DNA from: Nocardioides sp. JS614
Lineage (GTDB): Bacteria; Actinomycetota; Actinomycetes; Propionibacteriales; Nocardioidaceae
DNA length: 64,000 bases
Direction of reading: 5' to 3'
Assembly: GCF_000015265.1 (NCBI RefSeq)
Contig: NC_008699.1
Location: forward strand, 3,472,001-3,536,000
Positions 1 through 8,470 of this stretch are shown here, in pieces (the first letter of the stretch is position 1; every line of letters begins with the position of its first letter). The notes below the pieces were generated by a model. The model was not told the origin of the DNA. It saw only the letters and a program-made list of their open reading frames with translations, and did no database searches. The translations under genes were made by a program, and so were the position numbers.

Positions 1-1151
1 ATCGTGAGCTTGATGGCGTACGCGATGATCGTCGTCGCGACCGCCGACCAGACGATCGCGATGAGGGCGGCCATCGCCTGGTCGCCGAGAGAGCCGAAGC
101 CGCCGCCGTAGAACAGGCCGTCGATGCCGCCCGGGGCGTCCGAGGACGAGACCAGGCCGATCAGCACCGTCCCGATGACGCCACCGACCAGGTGGACGCC
201 CACCACGTCCAGCGAGTCGTCCAGGCCGACCTTGTACTTCAGGCCCACCGCCCAGGCGCAGGCGGCGCCGGCGACCGCGCCGATCAGGATCGCGCCGGGC
301 AGCTCCACCGCGCCGCACGACGGCGTGATGGCGACCAGGCCGGCGACGATGCCCGACGCGGCACCGAGCGAGGTGGCCTTGCCGTGCAGGAGCCGCTCGA
401 CGAGGAGCCAGCCGAGCATCGCGGCGCAGGTCGCGATCGTGGTGTTGAGGAACGTCACCCCGGTCTCGGAGTAGAACTGCGCGATGTTCTCCTCGTCGGT
501 CGACCCGGTGAAGACGATCGAGCCGACGTTGAACCCGTACCAGCCGAACCACAGCAGGCCCGCCCCGATCATCGTCAGGGTCAGGTTGTGCGGGCGCATC
601 GGCTCCTTGCCGAACCCGATCCGCTTGCCGATCACCAGCGCGAGCACGAGCCCGGCGACGCCGGCGTTGATGTGGACGACCGTGCCGCCGGCGTAGTCCT
701 GGGCCCCGAAGTGCTCGGAGATGAAGCCGCCGCCCCAGACCATGTGCCCGATCGGGAAGTAGCTGAGCGTGACCCACAGGGGCAGGAACACGACCCAGGA
801 GGAGAGCTTGACGCGGTCCGCGATGGCGCCGGAGATGAGCGCCGCGGTGATCGCGGCGAACGTCATCTGGAACATCACCGCGAGATAGCCGTCGGGCGTC
901 ACGTCGTTGAGGCCGAAGAGGTCGAACGGGTTGGCGAACAGGCCACCCACGTCGTTCGGGCCGAAGGTCATCGACCAGCCCCACAGCACGTAGACGATGG
1001 CGACCACGGCCATCGCGACGTACGACATCATCATCATGTTCAGCACGGACTTCGAGCGGCTCATGCCGCCGTAGAACAGAGCCAGTGCGGGAACGGTCAT
1101 CATCAGGACGAGGGCTGTCGCCACGAGCATGAAGGCGTAGTAGCCGTCCAC
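1..1151 (-). CDS. amt: Ammonium transporter (Amt family), C-terminus beyond left edge
   Basis: Polytopic membrane channel that takes up ammonium. About 383 residues are visible from a GTG at 1151, chosen because GGAGG lies just upstream; an in-frame GTG at 1169 has no such site. Seen in order: the N-terminal Amt motif FYGGMSRSKSVLN, then hydrophobic segments, MVWGGGF, the pore stretch AGGTVVHINAG with a conserved His, and WFGWYGFNVGS. The gene lies downstream of ftsY on the same strand after a 198-bp gap. In many actinobacteria amt is followed by glnB and glnD, which would lie outside the window; that is inference. The family call is secure. Confidence 0.95.
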   Translation of the reverse strand, partial: MDGYYAFMLVATALVLMMTVPALALFYGGMSRSKSVLNMMMMSYVAMAVVAIVYVLWGWSMTFGPNDVGGLFANPFDLFGLNDVTPDGYLAVMFQMTFAAITAALISGAIADRVKLSSWVVFLPLWVTLSYFPIGHMVWGGGFISEHFGAQDYAGGTVVHINAGVAGLVLALVIGKRIGFGKEPMRPHNLTLTMIGAGLLWFGWYGFNVGSIVFTGSTDEENIAQFYSETGVTFLNTTIATCAAMLGWLLVERLLHGKATSLGAASGIVAGLVAITPSCGAVELPGAILIGAVAGAACAWAVGLKYKVGLDDSLDVVGVHLVGGVIGTVLIGLVSSSDAPGGIDGLFYGGGFGSLGDQAMAALIAIVWSAVATTIIAYAIKLT

Positions 1152-1349
1152 GGAACCTCCAGGGATCACGTCTCGGGAGGGCGGCTCCGGCGGCGACGAC
1201 GATGTCGACCGGGCCCCGCCCCATTGGTGAGAACCCTGTGGTCGGGAGGTTTCGACGTACGCCGCGCCATGTTGCGTCGGTGCAACGAGTCCCAGCCGGG
1301 TGTTACTTCGGTGTTACAGGAACCTCAACGTCGTTGCCACCGGCCCGGA

Positions 1350-2480
1350 TCAGCCCAGCAGCGCGTCGACGAAGGCGCCGGCGTCGAAGGGTGCGAGGTC
1401 GTCGGCGCCCTCGCCGAGGCCGACCAGCTTGACGGGTACGCCGAGCTCGCGCTGCACCTGGACGACGATGCCGCCCTTCGCTGAGCCGTCCAGCTTGGTC
1501 AGCACGATGCCGGTCACGTTGACGACCTCGCTGAAGACCCGCGCCTGGATCAGCCCGTTCTGGCCGGTCGTCGCGTCGAGGACGAGCAGCACCTCGGTGA
1601 CCGGCGCCTGCTTCTCGATCACCCGCTTGACCTTGCCGAGCTCGTCCATCAGGCCGGCCTTGTTCTGCAGCCGGCCAGCGGTGTCGACGATCACCGTGTC
1701 CGCCTTGGTCTCGACGCCCTCCTTGACGGCCTCGAAGGCCACGCTGGCGGGGTCGGTGCCCTCGGGCCCGCGCACGACGTCGACGCCGACCCGCTCGCCC
1801 CACGTCGCGAGCTGCTCGACCGCGGCGGCCCGGAACGTGTCGGCGGCACCGAGCACCACACTGCGGTCCTCGGCGACGAGGATCCGCGAGATCTTGCCGA
1901 CGGTGGTGGTCTTGCCGGAGCCGTTGACGCCGACCACCAGCACCACGCCGGGCATCCCGTCGAGGCCGCTGACGTGCAGTCGCCGGTCCATGTCCGGGTC
2001 GACCAGCGCCAGCAGCTCCTCGCGCAGCACCCCCCGGGCGTCCTCCGGGGCGCCCTCCACGCGCAGCCGGGTGCGCAGCCGCTCGACCAGCTCCTGGGTC
2101 GGGCCGACGCCCACGTCGGCGGTGAGCAGGGTGTCCTCGATCGACTCCCAGGTGTCCTCGTCGAGCCGGTCCCGCGACAGCAGTGCCAGGAGGCCGCGGC
2201 CGAGCCCGCCCTGCGAGCCGGCCAGCCGCTGGCGCAGCCGCACCAGGCGGGACGCGGTCCCCTCCGGCTTCTCGAGGACCGGGGCGGTCGCGCCCGCGGG
2301 CGCCTCGGCCGGGGCCTGTGCGGGGGCCTCGGCCTCCTCCGGAGGAGCGAGTACGTCGGTGCTGGTGCCCCGGAGCGGCTCGGGCTTGCGCCGGCCGCTC
2401 ACCACCAGCCCGGTGACCGTCGCCACCAGTCCGATCGCGACGACGGCGATGGCGAGGATCAGGATGACCACGGTGTCCAT
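1350..2480 (-). CDS. ftsY: Signal recognition particle receptor FtsY
   Basis: GTPase that docks ribosome-SRP complexes at the membrane for co-translational protein insertion. Of 376 residues, residues 3-27 are a hydrophobic membrane anchor, about 31-75 an Ala/Pro/Glu-rich linker, and about 78-376 the NG domain. G1 is GVNGSGKTT (184-192), followed by DTFRAA (214-219), DTAGRLQNK (266-274) and TKLDGSAKGG (328-337). The N-terminal transmembrane segment in place of a long acidic domain is common in actinobacteria. It belongs to the smc-ftsY-amt run, with a small membrane protein gene immediately upstream. Confidence 0.97.
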   Translation of the reverse strand: MDTVVILILAIAVVAIGLVATVTGLVVSGRRKPEPLRGTSTDVLAPPEEAEAPAQAPAEAPAGATAPVLEKPEGTASRLVRLRQRLAGSQGGLGRGLLALLSRDRLDEDTWESIEDTLLTADVGVGPTQELVERLRTRLRVEGAPEDARGVLREELLALVDPDMDRRLHVSGLDGMPGVVLVVGVNGSGKTTTVGKISRILVAEDRSVVLGAADTFRAAAVEQLATWGERVGVDVVRGPEGTDPASVAFEAVKEGVETKADTVIVDTAGRLQNKAGLMDELGKVKRVIEKQAPVTEVLLVLDATTGQNGLIQARVFSEVVNVTGIVLTKLDGSAKGGIVVQVQRELGVPVKLVGLGEGADDLAPFDAGAFVDALLG

Positions 2481-2519
2481 GGCGCCAATCCAATCAGAGG
2501 GCCGAGCAGGGCGGGTCGG

Positions 2520-2774
2520 TCAGGAGGTGCGGTGCCGCCGCTCGTCGACGGCCGCCACCGGCGCCTCCTCGAACGAGTCCCGGAACCGGGAGCGATCGTC
2601 GATGCCGTGCTCCTCGGGCACGATCGTGGGCGCCGCGTCGACAGCCCGGGCCATCGCCTCGCCCAGCCAGGGGGCGGCCGGCACGTCCTCGCCGCGGTGC
2701 GGGTAGGCGACGTAGACCACCACCAGCCCGGCCAGCACGAGGATCAGGATCATCACGACGACGACGGGCAACAC
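2520..2774 (-). CDS. Small single-pass membrane protein, function unknown
   Basis: 84 residues from a GTG at 2774 preceded at a suitable distance by GGAGG; a longer frame from 2846 has no better start. Residues 2-24 form one strongly hydrophobic helix, followed by YPHRGEDVP, a short stretch with WLGEAM, and a charged tail ending in RRHRTS. The profile suggests a membrane-anchored protein with a cytoplasmic tail. It lies between the thioesterase and ftsY on the same strand and may be co-transcribed. I recognise no characterised family and assign no function. Confidence 0.7.
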   Translation of the reverse strand: MLPVVVVMILILVLAGLVVVYVAYPHRGEDVPAAPWLGEAMARAVDAAPTIVPEEHGIDDRSRFRDSFEEAPVAAVDERRHRTS

Positions 2775-2865
2775 CGCGGCACACCTCCGAGACCGAGCAC
2801 AGGACGGGGACACGTGCGACGTACCCCGGGACCCACCGTCCCACACGCCTGGGCACCGGCTCGCG

Positions 2866-3315
2866 TCAGGTGCGCAGGAGGGGCGCGACGGCGGCCCGGA
2901 TGACGTCCGGGACCGGGGTGACGGGTCGCGCCGGGTCGGTGTTGTCGACGTACACGTGCACGAACCGGCCCTCGGCCGCGGCCCCGTCCCCCGGCCCCTG
3001 GAACAGCCCGACCCGGTAGACCACCGACGAGGTCCCGATCCGGTCGACCACCACCCCGAGGTCGACGGGCTCGGGGTAGCCGACCTCGGCGAAGTAGCGG
3101 CAGGACACCTCGGCGACCACGCCGATCGCCGGCAGGTCGCGGATGTCGACGCCGGTCGCGGTGGCCAGGTGGTTGTTGACCACGGTGTCGATCAGCTCGA
3201 AGTAGCGCGCGTTGTTCATGTGGCCGTAGACGTCGATGTCCGCCCAGCGCGTGGTGGCCTGCTCCCAGTGGACGTACGCCGACCGGGTCGGCCGGGCCGG
3301 CCGGTCCTCGGGCAC
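2866..3315 (-). CDS. Acyl-CoA thioesterase, hotdog fold
   Basis: 149 residues, the usual single-hotdog length. The N-terminal motif WADIDVYGHMNNARYF matches the 4-hydroxybenzoyl-CoA/YbgC-type active-site signature, in which the Asp before YGHMNN is catalytic. Expected role: hydrolysis of an acyl-CoA thioester in the cytoplasm; the acyl group cannot be predicted. Its GTG start overlaps the smc stop by one base (TAGTG), which implies translational coupling to smc. Confidence 0.9.
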   Translation of the reverse strand: MPEDRPARPTRSAYVHWEQATTRWADIDVYGHMNNARYFELIDTVVNNHLATATGVDIRDLPAIGVVAEVSCRYFAEVGYPEPVDLGVVVDRIGTSSVVYRVGLFQGPGDGAAAEGRFVHVYVDNTDPARPVTPVPDVIRAAVAPLLRT

Positions 3316-6300
3316 TAGGCGGACTCCGCGTCGCGCAGCCGCTGGCTGATCACCGCGGACACGCCGTCGCCACGCATGGTGACGCCGTACAGCGCGTCTC
3401 CGACCTCCATGGTCCGCTTCTGGTGGGTGATGACGAGCAGCTGGGAGGTCTCCCGCAGCTCCTCGTAGATCTCCAGCAGCCGGCCCAGGTTGGTGTCGTC
3501 GAGCGCGGCCTCGACCTCGTCGAGGATGTAGAACGGCGAGGGCCGGGCCTTGAACAGCGCGACCAGGAACGCGACCGCGACGAGCGACCGCTCGCCACCG
3601 GAGAGCAGCGAGAGCCGCTTGACCTTCTTGCCGGGCGGCCGGGCCTCGACCTCGACGCCGGTGGCCAGCATGTCGCTGGGGTCGGTGAGGACCAGGCGGC
3701 CCTCGCCGCCCGGGAACAGCCGCGCGAAGGTCGCGTCGAAGGCCTTGCTCACGTCGGCGTACGCCTCGGTGAAGACCTGCTCGACGCGCTGGTCGACCTC
3801 GCGGACGATGTCGAGGAGGTCCTTGCGGGTCTTCTTGAGGTCCTCGAGCTGCTCGGTGAGGAACTTGTGCCGCTCCTCCATCGCGGAGTACTCCTCGAGC
3901 GCGAGCGGGTTCACCTTGCCGAGCATGGCGAGCGCCCGCTCGGCGGCCCGCAGCCGCTTCTGCTGCTCCTCGCGCACGAACGGGACCGGCTCGGGCGGCT
4001 CCTGGCCCTCCTCGAGCTCACCGGCGAACGGCACCAGCTGGTCCGGCCCGTACTCGCCGACCAGGGCGTCCGCGTCCAGGCCGAGCTCCTCGAGCGCGCG
4101 CTCCTCGAGCTGCTCGATGCGCATCCGCTGCTGGGTGCGGGCCATCTCGTCGCGGTGGACGGAGTTGACCAGCTCGTCGTGCTCCTGGTCGAGGCGGCGC
4201 AGCGTCGAGCGGACCGCGAGCAGCTCCTGCTCGCGGCCGGCGCGGGCCTGCTCGACTGCGGTGCGCGCCTCGGTCGCGCGGTGCACGGAGACCTCGAGCC
4301 GGGCCAGCACGTAGCCGACGGCATGCCCGACCGCCTCGGCCGCGCGGCCCTCGCGGACCAGTCGCTCGCGACGCTCGGCGGCCCGGGCGCGGGCCTCGCG
4401 CTCGGCCTGGGCCGAGCGGACCATCGCGTCGGCGCGGCCGTGCAGGGCGCGGGAGCGCTCCTCGGAGGTCCGCAGCGCGAGCCGCATGTCCATCTCGGCC
4501 TGGCGCGCGGCGCGAGCCTCCTCGACCAGCCGCTCGCGCACCGAGGTGTCCGGCTCCTCGTCGGGCGCCTCCTCCGCGGTGGCGAGCCGGGTCTCCAGGT
4601 CCGCGAGGCCCGCGACCGCATGGACCCGGGCCTCCTCGGCCTTCTCGATGGCCTGCGCCAGGCGGTCGGCCTCGCCGCGGGCGGCACGGGCCTGCGAGCC
4701 GTACTGGCCGAGCTCCTCGGCGACCGCGGCGAGGGTGGCGTCGGACTCGTGCAGCTTGGCCAGCGCGACGTCGACGCGCTTCTGCGCCTCCAGCCGCTCG
4801 CTCTCCAGCCGAGACATGTCGAAGCCGAGCCGCTCGGAGGACGCGATCGCCTCGGCGAGCTGGGCGGCGGCCTCGTCGACGGCCGCCTGGACCTCGATCA
4901 GGCTGGGCTGGCTCGAGGAGCCGCCGGAGGCGAAGTGGGCCCCGAGCACGTCCCCCTCGCGGGTGACGGCGGTGACGTCGGGCAGCTCGGCGACCAGTCC
5001 GCGCGCCACGGTCAGGTCGTCGACGACCGCGACCTTGAACAGCAGCCGGGTGAGCGCGGGGCGCAGGGCGTCGGGGCAGTCGACGACGTCGACGGCGTAC
5101 GACGCGTGCCCGGGCAGGGCCGGCCAGTCGCGGTCGGCTCCGTCGACGAGGGCAGGCCCGCCGCCCAGCATCATGCCGGCGCGCCCGAGGTCGTCGTCCT
5201 TGAGGTGGCCGATCGCCCGGACCGCGGCGTCGGCATCGGCGACCGCGACCGCGTCCGCCGCCGACCCGAGGGCCTGCGCGACCGCGGCCTCGAAGCCGCT
5301 GTGCACCGTGAGCAGCGCGGCGACCGAGCCGAGCAGCCCGGAGACCGACTCGGTGGCGGCGAGCAGGGCGCCGGCGCCGTCCTTGCGGTTGAGGCCCATC
5401 TCGAGGGCGTCCTTGCGGGCGGCCAGGGCGGTGCGGTCCCGGTCGGCCTGCAGCGCCTCGTCGCGGGCCTTGGCGAGCCGCTCCTCGATGTCGTCGAGCG
5501 CGCCGACCGCGGCCTCGTGCTCGGCGTCCAGGCCCTCCTCGCCGGCGTCCAGGCCGGCGACCTTGGTCTCCAGGGAGGTGAAGTCCCGCTGGGCACGCTC
5601 GGCGCGGGCGACCGCCTCCTCGCGGGCCAGCCGGAGCCGGCCGACCTCCTCGTCGGCGGCCGCGGCCCGGGACTTCAGCGCGTTGACCTGGCCGTGCAAC
5701 CGGGCCAGGCCCTCGCGGCGGTCGGCGGCGGCCCGCTGGAGGCCGGCGATGCGGCGCTCCTCCTCGGCGGCGGCGTCCTCGGCGGTGCGCCGGGCGCTCA
5801 CGGCCTGCTCGAGCGCGCCCCGGTGCTGCTCGACCTCGGCCGCGATCCGGCGCTCCTGCTCGCGCACCTGCTCGGCGTCGGCCTCGAGCTGCTCGGGGTC
5901 GCGGCCGGACCGGGCCTCCTCGACGTCGGCGGTGCCGGCGGCGTTGCGGACCCGCTCGGCCGCGAGCGACTGGGTGCCGCGCAGTCGCTCGCGCAGTCCG
6001 GAGAGCGCGAACCAGGTCTCCTGGGCGCGCGAGAGCGCTGGCAGGTCCTCGCGCAGCGCGGCCTCCAGCGCGGCCTCGGCCTCCCGGGCCTGCGCGATCT
6101 CGGCCTCCACCTGCTCCCGGCGCTCGACGAGGATCGACTCGTCGGCGAGCTCTTGCTGCAGCGAGGAGCGGGCGGCGACCAGGTCGTCGGCGACCAGACG
6201 CGCCCGGGCGTCGCGCACGTCGGCCTGGACGCCGGCGGCCTTGCGGGCCACCTCGGCCTGCCGGCCCAGCGGCTTGAGCTGGCGCCGGATCTCGGTGAGC

Positions 6301-6881
6301 AGGTCGCCGAGGCGGGTCAGGTTGCCCTCGGTGGAGTCGAGCTTGCGCAGCGCCTTCTCCTTGCGCTTGCGGTGCTTGAGGACGCCCGCGGCCTCCTCGA
6401 TGAAGCCGCGGCGGTCCTCGGGGGTGGCGTGCAGGATCGAGTCGAGCTGGCCCTGCCCGACGATCACGTGCATCTCGCGGCCGATGCCGCTGTCGGAGAG
6501 CAGCTCCTGGACGTCCAGCAGCCGGCACGGCTGGGAGTTGATGGCGTACTCCGAGCCGCCGCTACGGAACATCGTGCGGCTGATGGTGACCTCGGCGTAC
6601 TCGATCGGCAGCGCGCCGTCGGAGTTGTCGATCGTCAGCAGCACCTCGGCGCGGCCCAGCGGCGGACGGCCGGAGGTGCCGGCGAAGATGACGTCCTCCA
6701 TCTTGCCGCCGCGCAGCGACTTGGCGCCCTGCTCGCCCATCACCCACGCCAGAGCGTCGACCACGTTGGACTTGCCCGAGCCGTTCGGGCCCACGATGCA
6801 GGTGATGCCGGGCTCGAGCTGGAGCGTGGTCGAGGAGGCGAAGGACTTGAACCCCTTGAGGGTCAGGCTCTTCAGGTACAA
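3315..6881 (-). CDS. smc: Chromosome segregation protein SMC
   Basis: ATPase of the condensin-like complex that organises and segregates the chromosome; partners ScpA and ScpB are not in the window. It has 1188 residues, normal for the family. Walker A is GPNGSGKSN (31-39), and MGEQGAKSLRGGKMEDVIFAG is split by normal family spacing. Long Ala/Glu/Arg-rich coiled-coil arms flank a hinge near 505-660. The C-terminal head has LSGGERSLVAVAF (from about 1093) and Walker B YILDEVEAALDD (about 1118-1129). The start is an ATG. The gene is followed without a gap by the thioesterase. Confidence 0.98.
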   Translation of the reverse strand: MYLKSLTLKGFKSFASSTTLQLEPGITCIVGPNGSGKSNVVDALAWVMGEQGAKSLRGGKMEDVIFAGTSGRPPLGRAEVLLTIDNSDGALPIEYAEVTISRTMFRSGGSEYAINSQPCRLLDVQELLSDSGIGREMHVIVGQGQLDSILHATPEDRRGFIEEAAGVLKHRKRKEKALRKLDSTEGNLTRLGDLLTEIRRQLKPLGRQAEVARKAAGVQADVRDARARLVADDLVAARSSLQQELADESILVERREQVEAEIAQAREAEAALEAALREDLPALSRAQETWFALSGLRERLRGTQSLAAERVRNAAGTADVEEARSGRDPEQLEADAEQVREQERRIAAEVEQHRGALEQAVSARRTAEDAAAEEERRIAGLQRAAADRREGLARLHGQVNALKSRAAAADEEVGRLRLAREEAVARAERAQRDFTSLETKVAGLDAGEEGLDAEHEAAVGALDDIEERLAKARDEALQADRDRTALAARKDALEMGLNRKDGAGALLAATESVSGLLGSVAALLTVHSGFEAAVAQALGSAADAVAVADADAAVRAIGHLKDDDLGRAGMMLGGGPALVDGADRDWPALPGHASYAVDVVDCPDALRPALTRLLFKVAVVDDLTVARGLVAELPDVTAVTREGDVLGAHFASGGSSSQPSLIEVQAAVDEAAAQLAEAIASSERLGFDMSRLESERLEAQKRVDVALAKLHESDATLAAVAEELGQYGSQARAARGEADRLAQAIEKAEEARVHAVAGLADLETRLATAEEAPDEEPDTSVRERLVEEARAARQAEMDMRLALRTSEERSRALHGRADAMVRSAQAEREARARAAERRERLVREGRAAEAVGHAVGYVLARLEVSVHRATEARTAVEQARAGREQELLAVRSTLRRLDQEHDELVNSVHRDEMARTQQRMRIEQLEERALEELGLDADALVGEYGPDQLVPFAGELEEGQEPPEPVPFVREEQQKRLRAAERALAMLGKVNPLALEEYSAMEERHKFLTEQLEDLKKTRKDLLDIVREVDQRVEQVFTEAYADVSKAFDATFARLFPGGEGRLVLTDPSDMLATGVEVEARPPGKKVKRLSLLSGGERSLVAVAFLVALFKARPSPFYILDEVEAALDDTNLGRLLEIYEELRETSQLLVITHQKRTMEVGDALYGVTMRGDGVSAVISQRLRDAESA

Positions 6882-7076
6882 CGTCTGGCTCCCAGCGGTC
6901 GGTGAGGCGGTTCGTCGGCAGTTCTCGGCAGTTCCGTCGGCTGAGGACGAAGGACCGGGACGACCTGTGACAGCGCAGCATCATCGCAGTCGGCCTGAGG
7001 GGGAAGCTCAGCGCGGCTCACGATACCGGCAAGGCCCCCTCCGCCGTGGCATCCCGGCTCGGCCGTGTCCGGGACG

Positions 7077-7139
7077 GATAGTCCCTGACGTTTGCGCGGT
7101 CTGGGAGCGCTCCCACGCCCACAAACGTCAGGGACTATC
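7077..7139. terminator. 18-bp perfect inverted repeat with nested palindrome
   Basis: Arms 7077-7094 and 7122-7139 are exact reverse complements (GATAGTCCCTGACGTTTG and its complement) around a 27-base spacer. The spacer contains the perfect palindrome GGGAGCGCTCCC (7103-7114). It starts 10 bases past the stop of the aminotransferase gene and upstream of smc, so a transcription terminator for the aminotransferase is the simplest reading. There is no U-tract, and the arms are longer than usual. Confidence 0.6.
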
Positions 7140-7148
7140 GTTCGGATG

Positions 7149-8255
7149 TCAGGCGTGGGCCAGCGCGTCGCGGAGCGCCGCCAGCACCAGGAGCACGGCG
7201 TCGGGGCGGGCGTTGTGGCCCATCAACCCGATCCGCCACACGGTGCTCGCGTACGCCCCGGCACCGGCGCCGATCTCGACGTCGTGGGTGTCGAGCAGGT
7301 AGCGGCGCACCGCCGCCGAGTCCACGCCGTCGGGCACCTTGACCGTGGTGAGCTCGGGCAGCCGGTGGCCCTCCGCGGCGAACAGCTCGAGCCCGAGCTC
7401 CTCCAGCCCGGCCTGGAGCTGGCGGCCGGCGGCCTCGTGCCGGGCCCAGACCGTCTCCAGGCCCTCGTCCAGGATCCGGGCCAGGCCGGCGTGCAGGCTC
7501 GCGACCATCGCCACCGGCGCCGTGTGGTGGTAGGTCCGGCCGCCGGACCCGCTGGCCTCGCCGACGTAGCCGCCGAGCAGGCCGAGGTCGAGGTACCACG
7601 ACCGCGGCTTCTCGACCCGGCGGCCGAACGCACGGTCGTTGATCGTGAACGGCGCGAGGCCCGGCGCCACGCCCAGGCACTTCTGGGTGCCGGCGTAGCC
7701 GATGTCCACGCCCCAGTCGTCGGCGCGCAGCTCGATGCCGCCGATGCTGGTCACGGCGTCGACGAGCAGCAGCGCATCGCCCTTGCCGGCACCCAGGGCG
7801 GCGATGTCGGAGCGTACGCCGGTCGAGGTCTCGGCGTGCACCGCCGCGATGATCGCCGGGGCGGGGTGCGCCGCCAGGACCCGCTCGACGTCGATCGGCT
7901 GGCCCCACTCGTGCTCGACGGCGACGACCTCGGCGCCGCAGCGGGCGGCCACGTCGCACATCCGCTGCCCGAACAGGCCGTTGACGGCGACCACGACGAC
8001 GTCGCCGGGGTGCACGGTGTTCACGAACGCCGCCTCCATGCCGGCCGAGCCGGTCGCCGAGAGCGGCAGCGTGCGGGCGTTGCCCGTGCCCCACACCTCG
8101 CGGAGCATCTCGCAGGTCTCGTCCATCACCGCCAGGAAGGCCGGGTCGAGGTGGCCGAGCAGGGGCGCGGCCAGGGCGAGCGTCGCCTCCGGATAGGCGT
8201 TCGAGGGGCCCGGACCGAACAGGTGACGCTCGTGGATGCGCGCAGGAGGAGTCAT
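7149..8255 (-). CDS. Class-V PLP-dependent aminotransferase (alanine-glyoxylate type)
   Basis: 368 residues from the ATG at 8255 (MTPPARIHERHLFGPGPSN). The reading frame stays open back to 8318, but that part overlaps the end of the TnpB element and is not expected in the family. Motifs: FGPGPSN near the N-terminus, SATGSAGMEAA, HAETSTGV, DAVTSIGG and the PLP-lysine stretch YAGTQKCLG. Members transfer amino groups between Ala or Ser and glyoxylate or pyruvate; the substrate here is not determined. No strong Shine-Dalgarno is visible. A strong inverted repeat follows the stop. Confidence 0.9.
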   Translation of the reverse strand: MTPPARIHERHLFGPGPSNAYPEATLALAAPLLGHLDPAFLAVMDETCEMLREVWGTGNARTLPLSATGSAGMEAAFVNTVHPGDVVVVAVNGLFGQRMCDVAARCGAEVVAVEHEWGQPIDVERVLAAHPAPAIIAAVHAETSTGVRSDIAALGAGKGDALLLVDAVTSIGGIELRADDWGVDIGYAGTQKCLGVAPGLAPFTINDRAFGRRVEKPRSWYLDLGLLGGYVGEASGSGGRTYHHTAPVAMVASLHAGLARILDEGLETVWARHEAAGRQLQAGLEELGLELFAAEGHRLPELTTVKVPDGVDSAAVRRYLLDTHDVEIGAGAGAYASTVWRIGLMGHNARPDAVLLVLAALRDALAHA

Positions 8256-8304
8256 GCGCCCGACGTTACTGAGCGTGTCCCTTTCGCGGACCCGCCGGCT
8301 CCCC

Positions 8305-8470
8305 TTGACCCGCCGCACCTCACGGTGCGGTGGGTTCTTGGTTGCCTTCCAGCCGCCGGCACGCCTTGGTGCTGGTCTGATGCTGGTTCCGACCCAGGGC
8401 CCCTTCGTGGTGCGGGGTGGCGGTCGGCTCTACGGCCCGGCTCATCCAGGCGCGGACAGAAGCTGCTCTG
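8305..8470 (-). ncRNA. Candidate omegaRNA and right end of the TnpB element
   Basis: The 166 bases directly downstream of tnpB contain no gene and end in a stable hairpin at 8308-8335: 12-bp arms (minus strand ACCCACCGCACC and GGTGCGGCGGGT, one A-C mismatch) closed by GTGA. Minus-strand TCAA follows at about 8305. In IS200/IS605-type elements the omegaRNA overlaps the tnpB 3' end and finishes at such a right-end hairpin, with the guide taken from the flanking DNA. By that model the guide would begin at about 8304 and run down towards 8285. The position and hairpin are seen; the RNA itself and both exact ends are inferred. Confidence 0.4.

Noticed and set aside
3423..6905. A 1160-residue open frame on the plus strand opposite smc
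   Set aside because: Shadow of smc: low-complexity Leu/Gly/Val/Arg composition, no domains, and smc itself is complete on the other strand.
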